Notes under the pieces: generated by a model
What the model was told of the DNA's origin: nothing
Databases searched by the model: none
What the model saw: the letters and a program-made list of their open reading frames with translations, nothing else
Shown: positions 9,501 to 15,755 of the stretch, piece after piece
How positions within the stretch are numbered: position 1 is the first letter of the stretch
How the letters are laid out: each line of letters opens with the position of its first letter
Position numbers and translations under genes: made by a program
Assembly (NCBI GenBank): GCA_019322435.1
Contig: JAHWIR010000008.1
Span: 1 to 64,000 of the forward strand
DNA length: 64,000 nucleotides
Direction: 5' to 3'
Source: Candidatus Woesearchaeota archaeon
GTDB taxonomy: Archaea; Nanobdellota; Nanobdellia; Woesearchaeales; WJKL01

Positions 9501-12157
9501 CCGCTACAGGCTGAATCACACAGGCCTGAATATATAGCTATAGGAGTAGGATGCCCTACAAATCTGTTTGATTTTATAACAGAATGGTCAAGATTGCATT
9601 TCATAAAAATTCCAATACCAGAAGATCCTGAAAAATTATTGCTGGATATGTTGTGGCCTCCGCCACCACTGATGATATACATTCCTGCTCCTCTTCCTGT
9701 GAATATGTTATTCACAAAAGTAAGATTCTTGCTTCCTCCATAAGTAGTGTCTCTTGGGAAATAGAAGTGTTGACCATCACTTTCATATAAAAAGTTGTGT
9801 TTAAAGACAGAGTAGCTGGCATTTATCATGTGGAAACCATAATCAGCACCCTGGTTGTTTTCAGAGACATTGTTATATTCATAATTGCCATGATGGGAGT
9901 TTCTTGCATAGATGCCCCTTCCATTGTCATATACAAGATTGTGAGAGAAATCCAGATTATCTGAATAATGTGCCTGGATGCCAGCGACGCTGTTGTCTAT
10001 TAAAGTGCTGTAGAAGATGTTGTCAATGGTTGTATTTTGCAGCACTATTCCATTTGTGAATTGGATGATTGTACAATTATTTATAGTGAAATTGTCATGG
10101 TTGGATACATTGATTCCTATTGCACCTGAATCTGAGCCGTTTATAGTGTTGCCGTTGCAGGCTAATGTTTTATTGGTTATATTATAGAGAGCGATATTTA
10201 TGCAAGTGTCATTTGTAGTGATGTCTAGAGTTAAGTTAGCCACATCGCAGGCAGGGTCGAGCAAACTGTTCTGGCATGAAGAGCAGCTATTACAACTGCA
10301 GACAGTTCCAGTGATAGTGTATGTTGAATTGTCAATGCTATCAACTGTTTCCAGGACATCGATTCTTTCATATGTATCAATCATCACTCCATTTGCTTTC
10401 AAGTCATTTTCAATTTCTGAAGGTGCTACAGGCTGTGAAAGCTCTTTTTTCTCCTGGATGATCAATGCAGCTGCTCCTGCAACATGAGGGGTTGCCATTG
10501 ATGTTCCGCTGTTTAGTCCATAGCCTCCGATGACTGTGGAGTTGATAGCAATTCCTGGAGCTAATAAATCTAGGTTAGAGCCGATGTTTGTTATGGAGGC
10601 TATGTTGTCATTTTTGTCAGTTGCGCCAACAGATGTTACATAAGAAAGGCAGGCTGGATAATTTATTCCTGAGGAGTAGCCTTCGTTTCCAGATGCTGCT
10701 GCTATAAACATTCCTTGATTGTTTGCTGTCAATAATACATTGTCTAATACATCAGTGCAGTCTGCATCAGTATGCTCTTGCTGGTCTCCAAGGCTTAGGC
10801 TTATCACAGAAATGGAATAAGTATCTTTGTTGCTTATGCAATAATCAATTCCAGCAAGGATGTCAGAGCCCATGCAGTCTCCATTATTATCGCAGACTTT
10901 TATAGGGACTATGCCTGCGCCAGGAGCAACTCCTTTCAATGCTCCGTCAGCAGCTGCAATACCTGCAACATGGGTTCCGTGATTATAGTCATCCATAGCA
11001 GAGCTGTCTTGTAGTTCATTATTTGGGCAGCATCCTCCTGAGCCATAATCAGAAGCAGTGCAATAGCAATGCTGGTCAAGGATTTTTCCTGAGAAATCAG
11101 GATGTGCTGAATCAATTCCAGTGTCAATTATGCAGATTGTCTCTCCAGAGCCGTCTATGTTGTTGCTGTTGATCTCTTTCAGCCATGCCTGGTCTGCCCT
11201 TATCAGAGGGACGCTTTCAGTCAGGCTTATTTCCAGAACAGGATCTATAAATACTGCTTCAACATTTGGGTCTGCTTCAAGCTTTTTCAGTCCTGATTTT
11301 GTCACATATCCGCTCAATGCATTTGTTGTCTTGTATTTGTGTGTCAGCTCAAAGTCAATGTCATCAAAGGATTCTACTGCTTTTCCCTGTATTGGCGGAA
11401 CTTTTTTCTTGATATCCAGTTTTGACAGAACTTCCTCTTGCTGGGATTCAATTGTGAATGAAGTTTGCTTTAGGATTATAATGACTTTTGCTCTTTTTTT
11501 ATCTTTCAATTCTTTGATAACTTTTGGATGGATTTTTTCAGATGGAGGGATGGACTCAGTTTCATTCGTCTGGTTATCTGGTTCTGTTATAGGAGGTTCT
11601 TCTATAATTGGTTCTTCAACAGGTTCTTCAGGCGCAGAGTCAGACTCAGTTTCATTCGTCTGGTTATCTTGTATTTCTTCAACCGGGGTTGTTTGATATT
11701 CCAAAACAAGATTGTTCAGAGTTATTACACCAGGAAGCTCTGTTGTTATCTTTATCGGAACAGGGCATGGATATGAGCCGCAATTAGGGATATAATCATT
11801 GAGGAGTTCAAGGAAATCAATTGTTTGCATTGAAGAATTCTCTTCTGATGAGTAATTCCAGTCAATGATTCCATTGTCAAGGATATCTAATTGAGGGTTC
11901 ATTTCTTTTTCAAAAGAAATATCTATTGATGCTTTTGTATAGGTATAATTGCCTAGGTCAAGGTAGATTGTCTGCTCTCCTGATTGGTTAAAATTTAATA
12001 CAATCTCATTGCCAATGCTTTGCTCTGAAACAGAATCTAGTGTAATGAATCCAGTTATGCCTCTGAACTGATTCAAAACAACAATACTTGAAACAAGGAC
12101 TATTGTCATGACTATTGCAGTCAATGTTGCGAGTTCTGCTTTTTTGTTTTTATTCAT
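1..12157 (-). CDS. Giant secreted subtilisin-like surface protein (partial, C-terminus beyond window)
   Basis: The frame is open from an ATG at 12157 to the left edge, at least 4,052 codons; the start, the catalytic Ser codon and the last codon at the edge are all in register. Residues about 7-28 form a hydrophobic signal anchor. An I9-like propeptide precedes an S8 peptidase domain with Asp345 (DTGID), His393 (HGTHVAG) and Ser553 (GTSMATPHVAG), so the triad is intact. Next come a very long Asn-rich parallel beta-helix of NosD/PbH1 type (about 10230-5850), two blocks of SBBP propeller repeats, a LamG-like domain (about 2370-1735), two DUF11-like repeats and Cys-rich CGDG repeats. N-x-S/T sequons are very dense, which suggests a glycosylated surface protein. 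It is probably exported and anchored or released at the cell surface for protein degradation or attachment. The start overlaps the upstream small gene by 8 bases. The domain calls are firm; the substrate is unknown. Confidence 0.93.
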   Translation of the reverse strand, partial: MNKNKKAELATLTAIVMTIVLVSSIVVLNQFRGITGFITLDSVSEQSIGNEIVLNFNQSGEQTIYLDLGNYTYTKASIDISFEKEMNPQLDILDNGIIDWNYSSEENSSMQTIDFLELLNDYIPNCGSYPCPVPIKITTELPGVITLNNLVLEYQTTPVEEIQDNQTNETESDSAPEEPVEEPIIEEPPITEPDNQTNETESIPPSEKIHPKVIKELKDKKRAKVIIILKQTSFTIESQQEEVLSKLDIKKKVPPIQGKAVESFDDIDFELTHKYKTTNALSGYVTKSGLKKLEADPNVEAVFIDPVLEISLTESVPLIRADQAWLKEINSNNIDGSGETICIIDTGIDSAHPDFSGKILDQHCYCTASDYGSGGCCPNNELQDSSAMDDYNHGTHVAGIAAADGALKGVAPGAGIVPIKVCDNNGDCMGSDILAGIDYCISNKDTYSISVISLSLGDQQEHTDADCTDVLDNVLLTANNQGMFIAAASGNEGYSSGINYPACLSYVTSVGATDKNDNIASITNIGSNLDLLAPGIAINSTVIGGYGLNSGTSMATPHVAGAAALIIQEKKELSQPVAPSEIENDLKANGVMIDTYERIDVLETVDSIDNSTYTITGTVCSCNSCSSCQNSLLDPACDVANLTLDITTNDTCINIALYNITNKTLACNGNTINGSDSGAIGINVSNHDNFTINNCTIIQFTNGIVLQNTTIDNIFYSTLIDNSVAGIQAHYSDNLDFSHNLVYDNGRGIYARNSHHGNYEYNNVSENNQGADYGFHMINASYSVFKHNFLYESDGQHFYFPRDTTYGGSKNLTFVNNIFTGRGAGMYIISGGGGHNISSNNFSGSSGIGIFMKCNLDHSVIKSNRFVGHPTPIAIYSGLCDSACSGTPTNITIDSNYINYTGSSQHGIAVNGIEFTIINNVINNSRASGIFSWCGSCVSGIRDTIIHNNTIINSGAGIRLGSADNMNITNNTIQYNSGTGIYITSGECTADNDNNYVYNNNMTNNTNGIYLEYVDSSSFIDNTAINSDTGIYISTGTGGAGDNNTFTGNTLYNNTDWSILHEGSCYNNIDDTNTGGNDNKPIFHRSLTPNVILQDTDAYSLVILCNSDNSYISNVTIDNAGLTSDAIHLRATDNSVVKDSTTVNSNFGIYIINGMNNSVQNNVINNIDLTGIHLAKNLNGIIYTENIENNNISDVNIGVYLTSYTSTTGNATIQNNTVYDSSSDGLYSSSLTHTNFFNNTVYNSSATGIRCRYDYSKVIENFVNNTASWGIDFEQSDHSIARDNEVYDAGGGIRIWLYATVENNLVYNTTTEDGIYMASYSNATNNTIYYSGSDGLYCNQKSHIVSNKIYNSAGEGITAYSSFNTGYVQLINNTIEYSGGTGIASYGIYNKIRNNTIKYSGSRGIWTSNDARRNNITYNKIYNSSAEGIYLQSRYNNIIGNLIHNNTDGIEIRYSADPAYNLVLDNELYNNNRGVFFYYSDYNTIRTNNISESVGWGIYTNPFSNNNLIYDNYFNNAYNARDNGSNNNWNTSINCSETNIIGGPCLGGNFWYDYYEQRNATDRNGDGFGDDFLPWSPTYSTRLQDNVQDYLPLAIIRCNDELIGDTTITAVNNLRNCTSNGLNIIEDSVSLDCNDIYITGQGTGIGINVSNVNSAEIEHCALYNFSQGIFVDNSDDAYIHYNLLLQNDIGINVTSTSDSGLIYHNYFNNTGDNNAYDAGTNDWNSSIVGNFWSDYSQADYDNSPRRDYNLSVVGGAVIEQTSASPYNVDYDPHPLAHWTWVFECGETITPLDNHKEVILNGNLYCPNSNGINIQGGVNIAFPFELPEDTITDVTIDCQQNYIRGAGSYSGISFVGTGDIDFTFKNSVIKNCIISNFSKGIEFEADADARATSIITGCLYYEDKREARNHIIRDNTITHCNKAIYFLSDEAWNKYRGIYACDDHCYAADIYDNQIIGNTLQYNQYALYFSNDPEKNDGDCDDHGGDRYAHVKGNTIRDNTIINNSYGLRVTRESARDEYAKNNLFYNNHFNNTINIDDRGNNQWNTTYNCSIPGYLTIVYGPCQGGNFWHDYNGTDNGNATLVGVPNVSGDYIGDTELPYNGSASIHNGGDYLPLLPASPPAPQIVEVQCYNDSAWINCSNMTYGINLTQIRVNCTYGENVTYLLRNVEDNDNKIDGDYTSTSGDWWYYDYNQYILDSGNWTLNVSCINAGGQDNYSENWTLPWGILVPYAVTGNRTVYNGIPFNFTAGVNCTIGECGNLNATLDPFLQDLFNSLKAFFSNAVTGAATFQTSETDGQENTTHWNLTFDGTGGGDVAYSVDVDSNGNVYVIGSGQNLISGTSSYDWWLKKFSSAGVEDTSNWNKTYGNSVYLGIPYDVSIDSNNNVYVVGAELFTAGNGYDWWIKKFSSDGTEDTANWNLTLDSGYANSRDWAWSVAFDSSNNVYVVGTYSTSSLSTDEGMWIKKFSSAGVEDTANWNLSFKQGGRSAAYSVAVDSNNNVYVAGIGNNLVSGSSGLDWWIKKFSSAGVEDTSNWNKTFSTGGTFSDIAYSVAIDSNDNVYVAGSGSNLVGSTNQDLWIKKFSSSGVEDTANWNLSFDGASSVDRIYSLAIDENDYVYIAGYGYNLISGASSGDWWIKKLHSDGTENATWNLTYDGSGGVDEAYSLAVDPNNPILYAVGQGTNLISGSSGNDWWIKRFGIEATIQPVVNISLYNPTTDKNVTQNQFFEFTVNVSCLNADCGEINVSLDPVQEDTSWNLTFGTENGDEAYDVAVDSNNDVYVVGYRNSTFVTPYWWLKKFYANGTEDGVNWNKSLSQLYSHAAKGIAIDSNDNIFVVGDANSKWRIKKFDPDGNENTTHWNLSFSMSSWDIAESAALDSNNSLYVVGCTNCGGSDDSDWWLKKIYANGTEDTANWDKTFDGNSSYERAFDVVVDSNNNVYVVGIGSDTTPTPYYYQWWIKKFYPNGTEYITNWNKSFYLPFSTSNFAYSAAVDSNDNLYVVGRDDGDWQIKKYYPNGTEDTAWDMTFAAGGFDVARSVVIDSSDNVYVVGFGDNIISGSSEGDWWIKKFYPNATEDTSDWDISFDGVGDDDFAYAAALDNTGYSLYVAGSGQNLISGTSDEDWWIKKFINISAPLPGVKTGLISTIPGTIPFYTNKSSNPYPITLNAGQSQLVTFWVNATGPVGLTWEFFADANITSNMSINDDTNRVNITIVVPVNNPPTQGIPILNSSYGNNGTNENLTVYNQSTSDPDGDPVKNIINWYRNDTSITLLNMPFEGGSNFTYTKDYSGNGYDGDVNGDPAWGPSIGYDGKGTYEFDGDNDYIDVQNYFTQDIGTGDFSITAWIKTTVSPSYMGVIVERSSSYATNGKGFNLNLKDGNVESGIGDGNAGDFVNVDSGKNVSDGNWHHIAVTWNRDGNMTQYVDGIEEKTTDISSVNGDISQSTHYLKIATFESINLFFNGTIDEVMIFNRVLSPEQILALNNSRTDLIVSQETEIGDVWKACITPNDGSQDGDENCSNNLTILAPIQQPTNITVTKTDNPDPVNNDSLLNYTITLDITGNATNVTVTELYDPNVTYQSASPAPNVSNNIWQLGNLTAGTYTINITVRANITAGTTILTNYVNVTYYNATGSELYTEANETTSISSVFSKPGIIPKGSGSPFYTTSNNPQNASDTPCLGSMTAGEQCNVTWIVIANGTPGTVWEFFSIFESVEYPAYISPQNSSIVNITILAWVEPTNLTLTKTDNPDPTYNGSLLNYTLIIDVTGNNATNVTVKEVYDPNVTFVSASPAPTSPDNTTWFLGNLTNGTTYSINITVFVNGTIANNTLLTNYANVTYYNDTGGELFDETTETTTVYTYIPPLCGNSLVNIGETCDGADLSGRVCSDFDDFTAGSLSCDSSCQINTSNCTGGTAGVCGDGIINTGETCDNVSATDYNYTDLLCTDFDTFTGGYLTCTNCLINTSYCSLVSQCGDGFINWTTEQCDDGNLDGLTCSDIDSFTGGNLTCTNDCLWNTSQCTGNPPPGFCGDGTINTGEQCDGSNITNLCPDFDNFLGGYLE
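625..1610 (-). repeat. Two DUF11-like repeats (within giant protein)
   Basis: Two copies of about 115 residues share the motifs PTNxTxTKTDNPDP, NATNVTV, YDPNVTxxSASPAP and LGNLT. This is the DUF11 conserved repeat, often found in stalk regions of surface proteins. The copies lie about 600 bases apart and diverge at many third codon positions. Confidence 0.75.
2780..3915 (-). repeat. Seven-bladed SBBP beta-propeller block 2 (within giant protein)
   Basis: A second run of seven units has the same motif but with WWxKKFYPNGTEDT as the favoured blade end. It is separated from block 1 by a short Ig-like linker, so the protein appears to carry two complete propellers rather than one irregular array. 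Confidence 0.82.
4070..5255 (-). repeat. Seven-bladed SBBP beta-propeller block 1 (within giant protein)
   Basis: Seven tandem units of about 55 residues follow the pattern D-S-N-x-N-V-Y-V-x-G ... D-W-W-I-K-K-F-S ... G-x-E-D-T. Seven units are exactly one complete seven-bladed propeller of the SBBP type. DNA identity between units is obvious at the segment encoding WWIKKFSSAGVEDT. Confidence 0.85.
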
Positions 12158-12332
12158 TTTTCTTTAGTTTTTTCAATAGCTCTTTATGCTCTTCAATGAA
12201 TTTTTTCATGTTGTTCTCGATATTTTTGGATCTGACCAGTCCAAGTTCTTCACAAAGCAAAGAGAAGTCTTCATAGACATCTGCATCTATTAGAAAGTTA
12301 TACCTTTTCTTATTTGAACGTTTCTGCTCCAT
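12150..12332 (-). CDS. Small putative ribbon-helix-helix protein upstream of the giant protease
   Basis: A 60-residue protein has a basic N-terminus, a short strand (RYNFLIDADVYEDF), then two helices and a lysine-rich tail. Size and predicted strand-helix-helix order fit a CopG/Arc-type DNA-binding protein, but no diagnostic signature makes this certain. Its stop overlaps the ATG of the giant protease (ATGAATAA), so the two are probably translationally coupled. Paired TGTGTA hexamers flank its TATA box, which would suit autoregulation. The function is inference. Confidence 0.6.
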   Translation of the reverse strand: MEQKRSNKKRYNFLIDADVYEDFSLLCEELGLVRSKNIENNMKKFIEEHKELLKKLKKNE

Positions 12333-12351
12333 TCTTTAACTAGTGTCTCTG

Positions 12352-12419
12352 TGTGTATTATTGTGTAATATTATACTTATTTATATATTTTACTATTATT
12401 TTTGTGTTTTATTGTGTAT
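12352..12419. promoter_or_regulatory. Candidate operator: paired TGTGTA hexamers flanking the TATA box
   Basis: Two imperfect copies, TGTGTATTATTGTGTAA at 12352-12368 and TGTGTTTTATTGTGTAT at 12403-12419, sit on either side of the TATA box. Within each copy the hexamers are 10 bases apart, one helical turn, as expected for cooperative RHH dimers. TACACACG also occurs at 12445-12452 and 12615-12622. Confidence 0.45.
12376..12390 (-). promoter_or_regulatory. TATA box of the RHH/protease operon
   Basis: On the minus strand this reads AAATATATAAATAAG, a good archaeal TATA element. It lies 44-58 bases upstream of the ATG at 12332 and predicts a start of transcription near 12357, leaving a leader of about 25 bases. 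Confidence 0.55.
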
Positions 12420-12734
12420 TTTTTAAGTTTTATTGATGTATTTGTACACACGATATACATAAATAAAGGGGATTAGAGATACTTCTGCTTAACTGAAATT
12501 GCAGAAAATTGCACCTCTTTTAGATAGCCTAATCTAAACACCCCCTAAAGTTGAAATAAAAGAATTCATTTATATATATTTATGTTGTAAAACATAGATA
12601 TCATTATTCAAATATACACACGGTTCTCGACGAGAAGAGCTTGATTTTTATCAATAAAAGATGTAGCAGTATACGTTTTTATAACTGTTTTGGAAAAGCT
12701 TAAATAGTAGTATTGGTAGAATAATAGTATTGGG
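12420..12734. other. Intergenic region with hairpins and no recognised gene
   Basis: No coding sequence is supported here. Visible items are an inverted pair GATTAG (12471-12476) and CTAATC (12529-12534) enclosing a TTCTGC/GCAGAA hairpin (12483-12506), an AT-rich TATA-like stretch near 12567-12585, the palindrome TTCTCGACGAGAA (12624-12636), and a TATA-like GCTTAAATAG (12699-12708) upstream of the small frame at 12735. It could hold an untranslated RNA, but this is weak. Confidence 0.35.
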
Positions 12735-12860
12735 GTGGTAAAGATTAAATTGGATCTTATTAGAATAAAAGATAGTGCTGTCTTGCACCAGCAGATTGAG
12801 AGAAAAAACGGACTTACTTTTATGAGAATGAAGAGAAGGGGCTTCTTATCTATTAAATAA
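12735..12860 (+). CDS. Possible 41-residue basic microprotein
   Basis: A GTG-initiated frame (VVKIKLDLIRIK...MKRRGFLSIK) begins about 30 bases after a TATA-like GCTTAAATAG, as expected for a leaderless archaeal transcript. The product has a short amphipathic start and a basic C-terminus. No family is recognised. Its length is too short to exclude chance. Confidence 0.35.
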   Translation: MVKIKLDLIRIKDSAVLHQQIERKNGLTFMRMKRRGFLSIK

Positions 12861-12916
12861 GAAAAATATTTATATTTCAAAATCATAATATCCTGTATAT
12901 AGGGTGTAATATAGCG

Positions 12917-13219
12917 ATGGAAGAAGAAGTGCTTCAGCTTGGGGGGAATATTGAGCTTTCTGGATTTTCTAGTTTAGAAGGCGGAGCTATGATTGTTCTA
13001 AAGAAAATTATTGGAAATTATGCCAGAAAGATGAGTGACAAGGTTAATAATTTTGAGAAATTAAGCATTACAATGAAGACGGTGCATGGCAACCAGTTTG
13101 AGACGCATGCCAAACTGATGGATAATGGAAAACCTGTTAATTCTTCTGTAACAGAGAGGAATGTGTTTGTAGCTGTTGATACTGCTCTTAAGAAAATAAT
13201 GAATGAGATAAGCAGATAA
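12917..13219 (+). CDS. Conserved-looking hypothetical protein, 100 aa
   Basis: An ATG follows AGGGTG by 10 bases. The order of predicted elements (strand, helix with KKIIGNYARKMSD, strands around LSITMKTVHG and FETHAKL, C-terminal helix DTALKKIMNEI) resembles a small beta-alpha-beta-beta-beta-alpha protein such as the RaiA/HPF ribosome-binding fold, but that is only a topological guess. It is convergent with eL15, with stop codons directly adjacent. Confidence 0.7.
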   Translation: MEEEVLQLGGNIELSGFSSLEGGAMIVLKKIIGNYARKMSDKVNNFEKLSITMKTVHGNQFETHAKLMDNGKPVNSSVTERNVFVAVDTALKKIMNEISR

Positions 13220-13765
13220 TTATCTAACTTTCTCAGCGCCTTTTCCTTTTTTTCTGAGTCCTCTAGATTTTCTTGCTGTTGAAGTCAATCCGCGATAAGC
13301 TCTTCCTTTATGCTTGTTGCTGATTATCCAGTTGATGTCTTTGTCTGCTTTTATCACTGGAGATGCTGTGTCTATCAGGATAACTTCATACCAGGTGTGT
13401 TTTCCATCTTCTGCAACCTCATAACTGTTAAGAACTTCGCAGTTTGGATATTTTTTATTTGCACGCTCTTCTGCAACCTGCTTGTAGCTTTTGTCTAATA
13501 CTAATCTTCTTCTAGAAGTTTTTGGGCGTCTTCCAGCTGCTTTGTATTGTCTCTTTTTTCCTCCTCGAGGAAGTTTTTGCCTTACTATGATAAATCCCTG
13601 CTTTGCTTTATAGCCTAAAGACCTTGCTCTGTCAATTCTTGTTGGTCTTTTGATTCTTAATGTAGATGGCTGTTTTCTCCACTTCAGAAGTCTTTCACGC
13701 CATAGTTCTGGCATGTTTGCTTTTGGTTTTTTCCAAGCATCTCGCACATATTTGTACATTCCCAT
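13220..13765 (-). CDS. rpl15e: Ribosomal protein eL15
   Basis: This 181-residue, strongly basic protein begins MGMYKYVRDAWKKP and contains the eL15 motifs RLLKWRKQPSTLRIKRPTR, LGYKAKQG, GRRPKTSRRR and HKGRAYRGLTS. Length is close to other archaeal eL15 proteins. It binds 23S rRNA in the large subunit. A TTTATAAAC element near 13850-13858 on the minus strand can serve as promoter, divergent from the sugar operon. Confidence 0.96.
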   Translation of the reverse strand: MGMYKYVRDAWKKPKANMPELWRERLLKWRKQPSTLRIKRPTRIDRARSLGYKAKQGFIIVRQKLPRGGKKRQYKAAGRRPKTSRRRLVLDKSYKQVAEERANKKYPNCEVLNSYEVAEDGKHTWYEVILIDTASPVIKADKDINWIISNKHKGRAYRGLTSTARKSRGLRKKGKGAEKVR

Positions 13766-13916
13766 TTTAGTTTGCCTCCATTATATTAGTACTTGTATAG
13801 CTTCAGGCGAGCAAGCCCACATTGCTATAGAAATAGGATTTTTAGGTTGTTTATAAAGGTTTTGTATAGAAAATCTTATATGTAAGTTATGTTTTCTTAT
13901 TAATAGGGGTGTTATT

Positions 13917-14870
13917 GTGAATTACGATAAATCAAATATGCTGGGAGTTCTAGAGGCGTTTCCTGAGCAGTGCAAAGAAGCTGTTAAGTTGGTTAGAGGT
14001 GTTAAGGTCAAAGGTAAGTTTTCTAATATCTGTGTCTGCGGATTAGGTGGAAGTGGAATTGGCGGAGAGCTGCTGAAGCCGTTGGCTAAGAAGATGCTTA
14101 TTTTTGCTCATCATAGTTATGGATTGCCGAGTTTTGTCAATAAGAACAGTTTGGTTGTTGTCGTCAGTTACAGCGGCAATACAGAAGAGTCATTGTCTGC
14201 TTATGCTGAAGCAAAGAAAAGAAAAGCCAAGGTTATTGCAATCACATCTGGAGGGAAGTTGGCTGAGAAAGATAAGAATGCTATAATTGTTCCTACTGGA
14301 TATGAGCCAAGGGCTGCAATTGGTTATTTGTTCTTGACAATGGTTGCTGTCTTGTCTAGCAATGGAATCATTCCAAACCAGAGTGCTGCTATTAATGAGG
14401 CTATCAGATTATTGAGGCCAAAGGAATCATGCAAGATGGCTTTTATGCTTGCTAAGAAGCTGTATAGAAAGATTCCTGTATTTTATGCTTCTGAAGATAT
14501 GGGGGCTGTTGCTTATAGGATTAAGACACAGGTAAATGAAAATGCTAAGCAGCCTGCTTTTTATCATGTATTTCCTGAGATGAATCACAATGAGATTCTT
14601 TGATTTAAGAAACAAGGAAATAAATTAGCTGCTGTGTTCATAAGGGACAAAAAAGATTTGATTAAAGTAAAGAAGAGGATGGTCATAACCAAGAAATTGA
14701 TCAAAACCCAAACAAATATTGCTGAGATTCATGTCAGAGGAAAATCATTGTTAGCAAGAATGCTGAGCACTATCTATATAGGTGATTTGACTTCTTATTA
14801 TCTTGCTTTGATGAATAAGATTGATCCAACTCCTGTTCCTTTGATTAAGGAACTGAAGAAAAGACTATGA
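13917..14870 (+). pseudogene. Bifunctional phosphoglucose/phosphomannose isomerase with an in-frame TGA
   Basis: The gene starts at GTG 13917 after GGGGTG. The first 228 codons carry the SIS domain: GLGGSGIGGELL, VVSYSGNTEES, and the active-site stretch VNENAKQP...FPEMNHNEIL. A TGA at 14601-14603 then interrupts the same frame, which continues without shift to 14870 with LAAVFIRDKKD...IYIGDLTSYYLALMNKIDP, the expected C-terminal part. Together the parts make about 317 residues, the family's normal length. Homologues have Gly or Trp-containing sequence after NHNEI, so a GGA-to-TGA change is likely. The enzyme interconverts glucose-6-P or mannose-6-P with fructose-6-P. It overlaps the ROK kinase by 4 bases (ATGA). 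Whether this is a real nonsense mutation, readthrough or a sequencing error is open. Confidence 0.85.
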
Positions 14871-15655
14871 TAATTGGAGTAGATATTGGCGGAACTGAGA
14901 TTAAAGCTGGGCAGGTTGCAGGCAAAAGAATTCTTAAGAAAGCTGTTGTTGGGACTGGTGGAAGCAGGAAGGAGATTATTAAGAATCTGATTGAATGTAT
15001 TTCTGCTGTGTTTGATAAAAAAGCCAAAGGGATTGGGATTGGCATGCCAGGCCCTGCTGATTATGAAAAAGGTGTTATTGGAAAAACTCCTAACTTGCCT
15101 TTGAAAGGCGTGAATATCAAGAAGATTATTTCTAAGAGATTTAAGAAAAAAATTTTGATGAATAATGATGCTAATTGTTTTGTTTTAGGAGAGAGCAAAA
15201 GGCTGAGAAAGAAAAATGTTGTTGGACTGACATTAGGGACTGGTGTTGGCGGAGGAGTTGTTATTGACGGAAAATTATATGTTGGAAATGGTAATGCAGG
15301 AGAGCTAGGGCACTGCACAATAAAGTATGATGGAAAAAAAGGAGATTTTAATCAAGGCAGTTTAGAAAGCTATGTTTCTGGGAAAGCAATCATAAGAGAT
15401 TATGGAAAATATCCTAGAGAGTTGAAATCTGCAAAAGCTTGGAATGAGATTGGTGGAAAATTAGGTATTGGAATTGCTAATTTAATCAATGCATTTGATC
15501 CTGATGCTGTTGTTATAGGCGGCGGAATTTCAAAGGCTTTTTCTAAGTTTAAAGCAGGGATGAACAAAGAGATTTCTAAAAGAGCAGTAAAGAAAGTTCC
15601 TGTTGTTAAAGGCAGTTCAGATTCAGGGATTGTTGGAGCTGCTTCTTTGTTCTAG
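14867..15655 (+). CDS. ROK-family sugar kinase (glucokinase-like)
   Basis: 262 residues start with the phosphate-binding motif GVDIGGTEIKAG and include GIGMPGPAD, MNNDANCF, LTLGTGVGGGVVIDG and GNAGELGH. These are ROK hallmarks, with the catalytic Asp in NNDAN. It probably phosphorylates glucose or a related hexose with ATP, matching the adjacent isomerase. The usual ROK zinc motif (CxCGxxGCxE) is replaced by DGKKGDFNQGSLE, with no cysteines, so it is a zinc-free variant. The start overlaps the preceding stop by 4 bases, which indicates coupled translation. Confidence 0.9.
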   Translation: MIIGVDIGGTEIKAGQVAGKRILKKAVVGTGGSRKEIIKNLIECISAVFDKKAKGIGIGMPGPADYEKGVIGKTPNLPLKGVNIKKIISKRFKKKILMNNDANCFVLGESKRLRKKNVVGLTLGTGVGGGVVIDGKLYVGNGNAGELGHCTIKYDGKKGDFNQGSLESYVSGKAIIRDYGKYPRELKSAKAWNEIGGKLGIGIANLINAFDPDAVVIGGGISKAFSKFKAGMNKEISKRAVKKVPVVKGSSDSGIVGAASLF

Positions 15656-15670
15656 ACTATATAAAAACAA

Positions 15671-15689
15671 TGCCCGGCAGAGCCGTGCA
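15671..15689 (+). repeat. Short hairpin, sibling of the one at 24263
   Basis: TGCCCGGC-AGA-GCCGTGCA forms an 8-bp stem with one mismatch. The context AAACAATG...CAAG is shared with the hairpin in the RNA polymerase operon (24263-24281), where the stem sequence differs but pairing is kept. Confidence 0.45.
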
Positions 15690-15692
15690 AGA

Positions 15693-15718
15693 TTTTATAT
15701 TGCTTACGCAATATAAAA
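15693..15718 (+). terminator. Perfect AT-rich hairpin after the ROK gene
   Basis: TTTTATATTGC, loop TTAC, then GCAATATAAAA gives an uninterrupted 11-bp stem between the ROK kinase and rad50. It may be an end-of-transcript signal or a processing site. Confidence 0.45.
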
Positions 15719-15755
15719 ATATATAAAATCAGAATTTATTCTTATTTCTGGGGCA

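Noticed and set aside
11121..11696. 191-residue plus-strand frame opposite the subtilisin domain
   Set aside because: It is antisense to a conserved protease region and its composition is a shadow of it.
12608..12886. 92-residue minus-strand frame in the intergenic region
   Set aside because: Phe/Ile/Leu-rich low-complexity product, no start signals, and it conflicts with the better supported plus-strand frame.
13917..14870. Alternative genetic code with TGA read as Gly or Trp
   Set aside because: TGA ends rpoB'' (22450-22452), the methyltransferase (42112-42114) and others at plausible positions, and Trp uses TGG, so TGA is a normal stop here.
14634..14870. Independent 78-residue gene after the isomerase
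   Set aside because: It is in the same frame as the isomerase and matches its C-terminal part; no ribosome-binding site or promoter precedes it.
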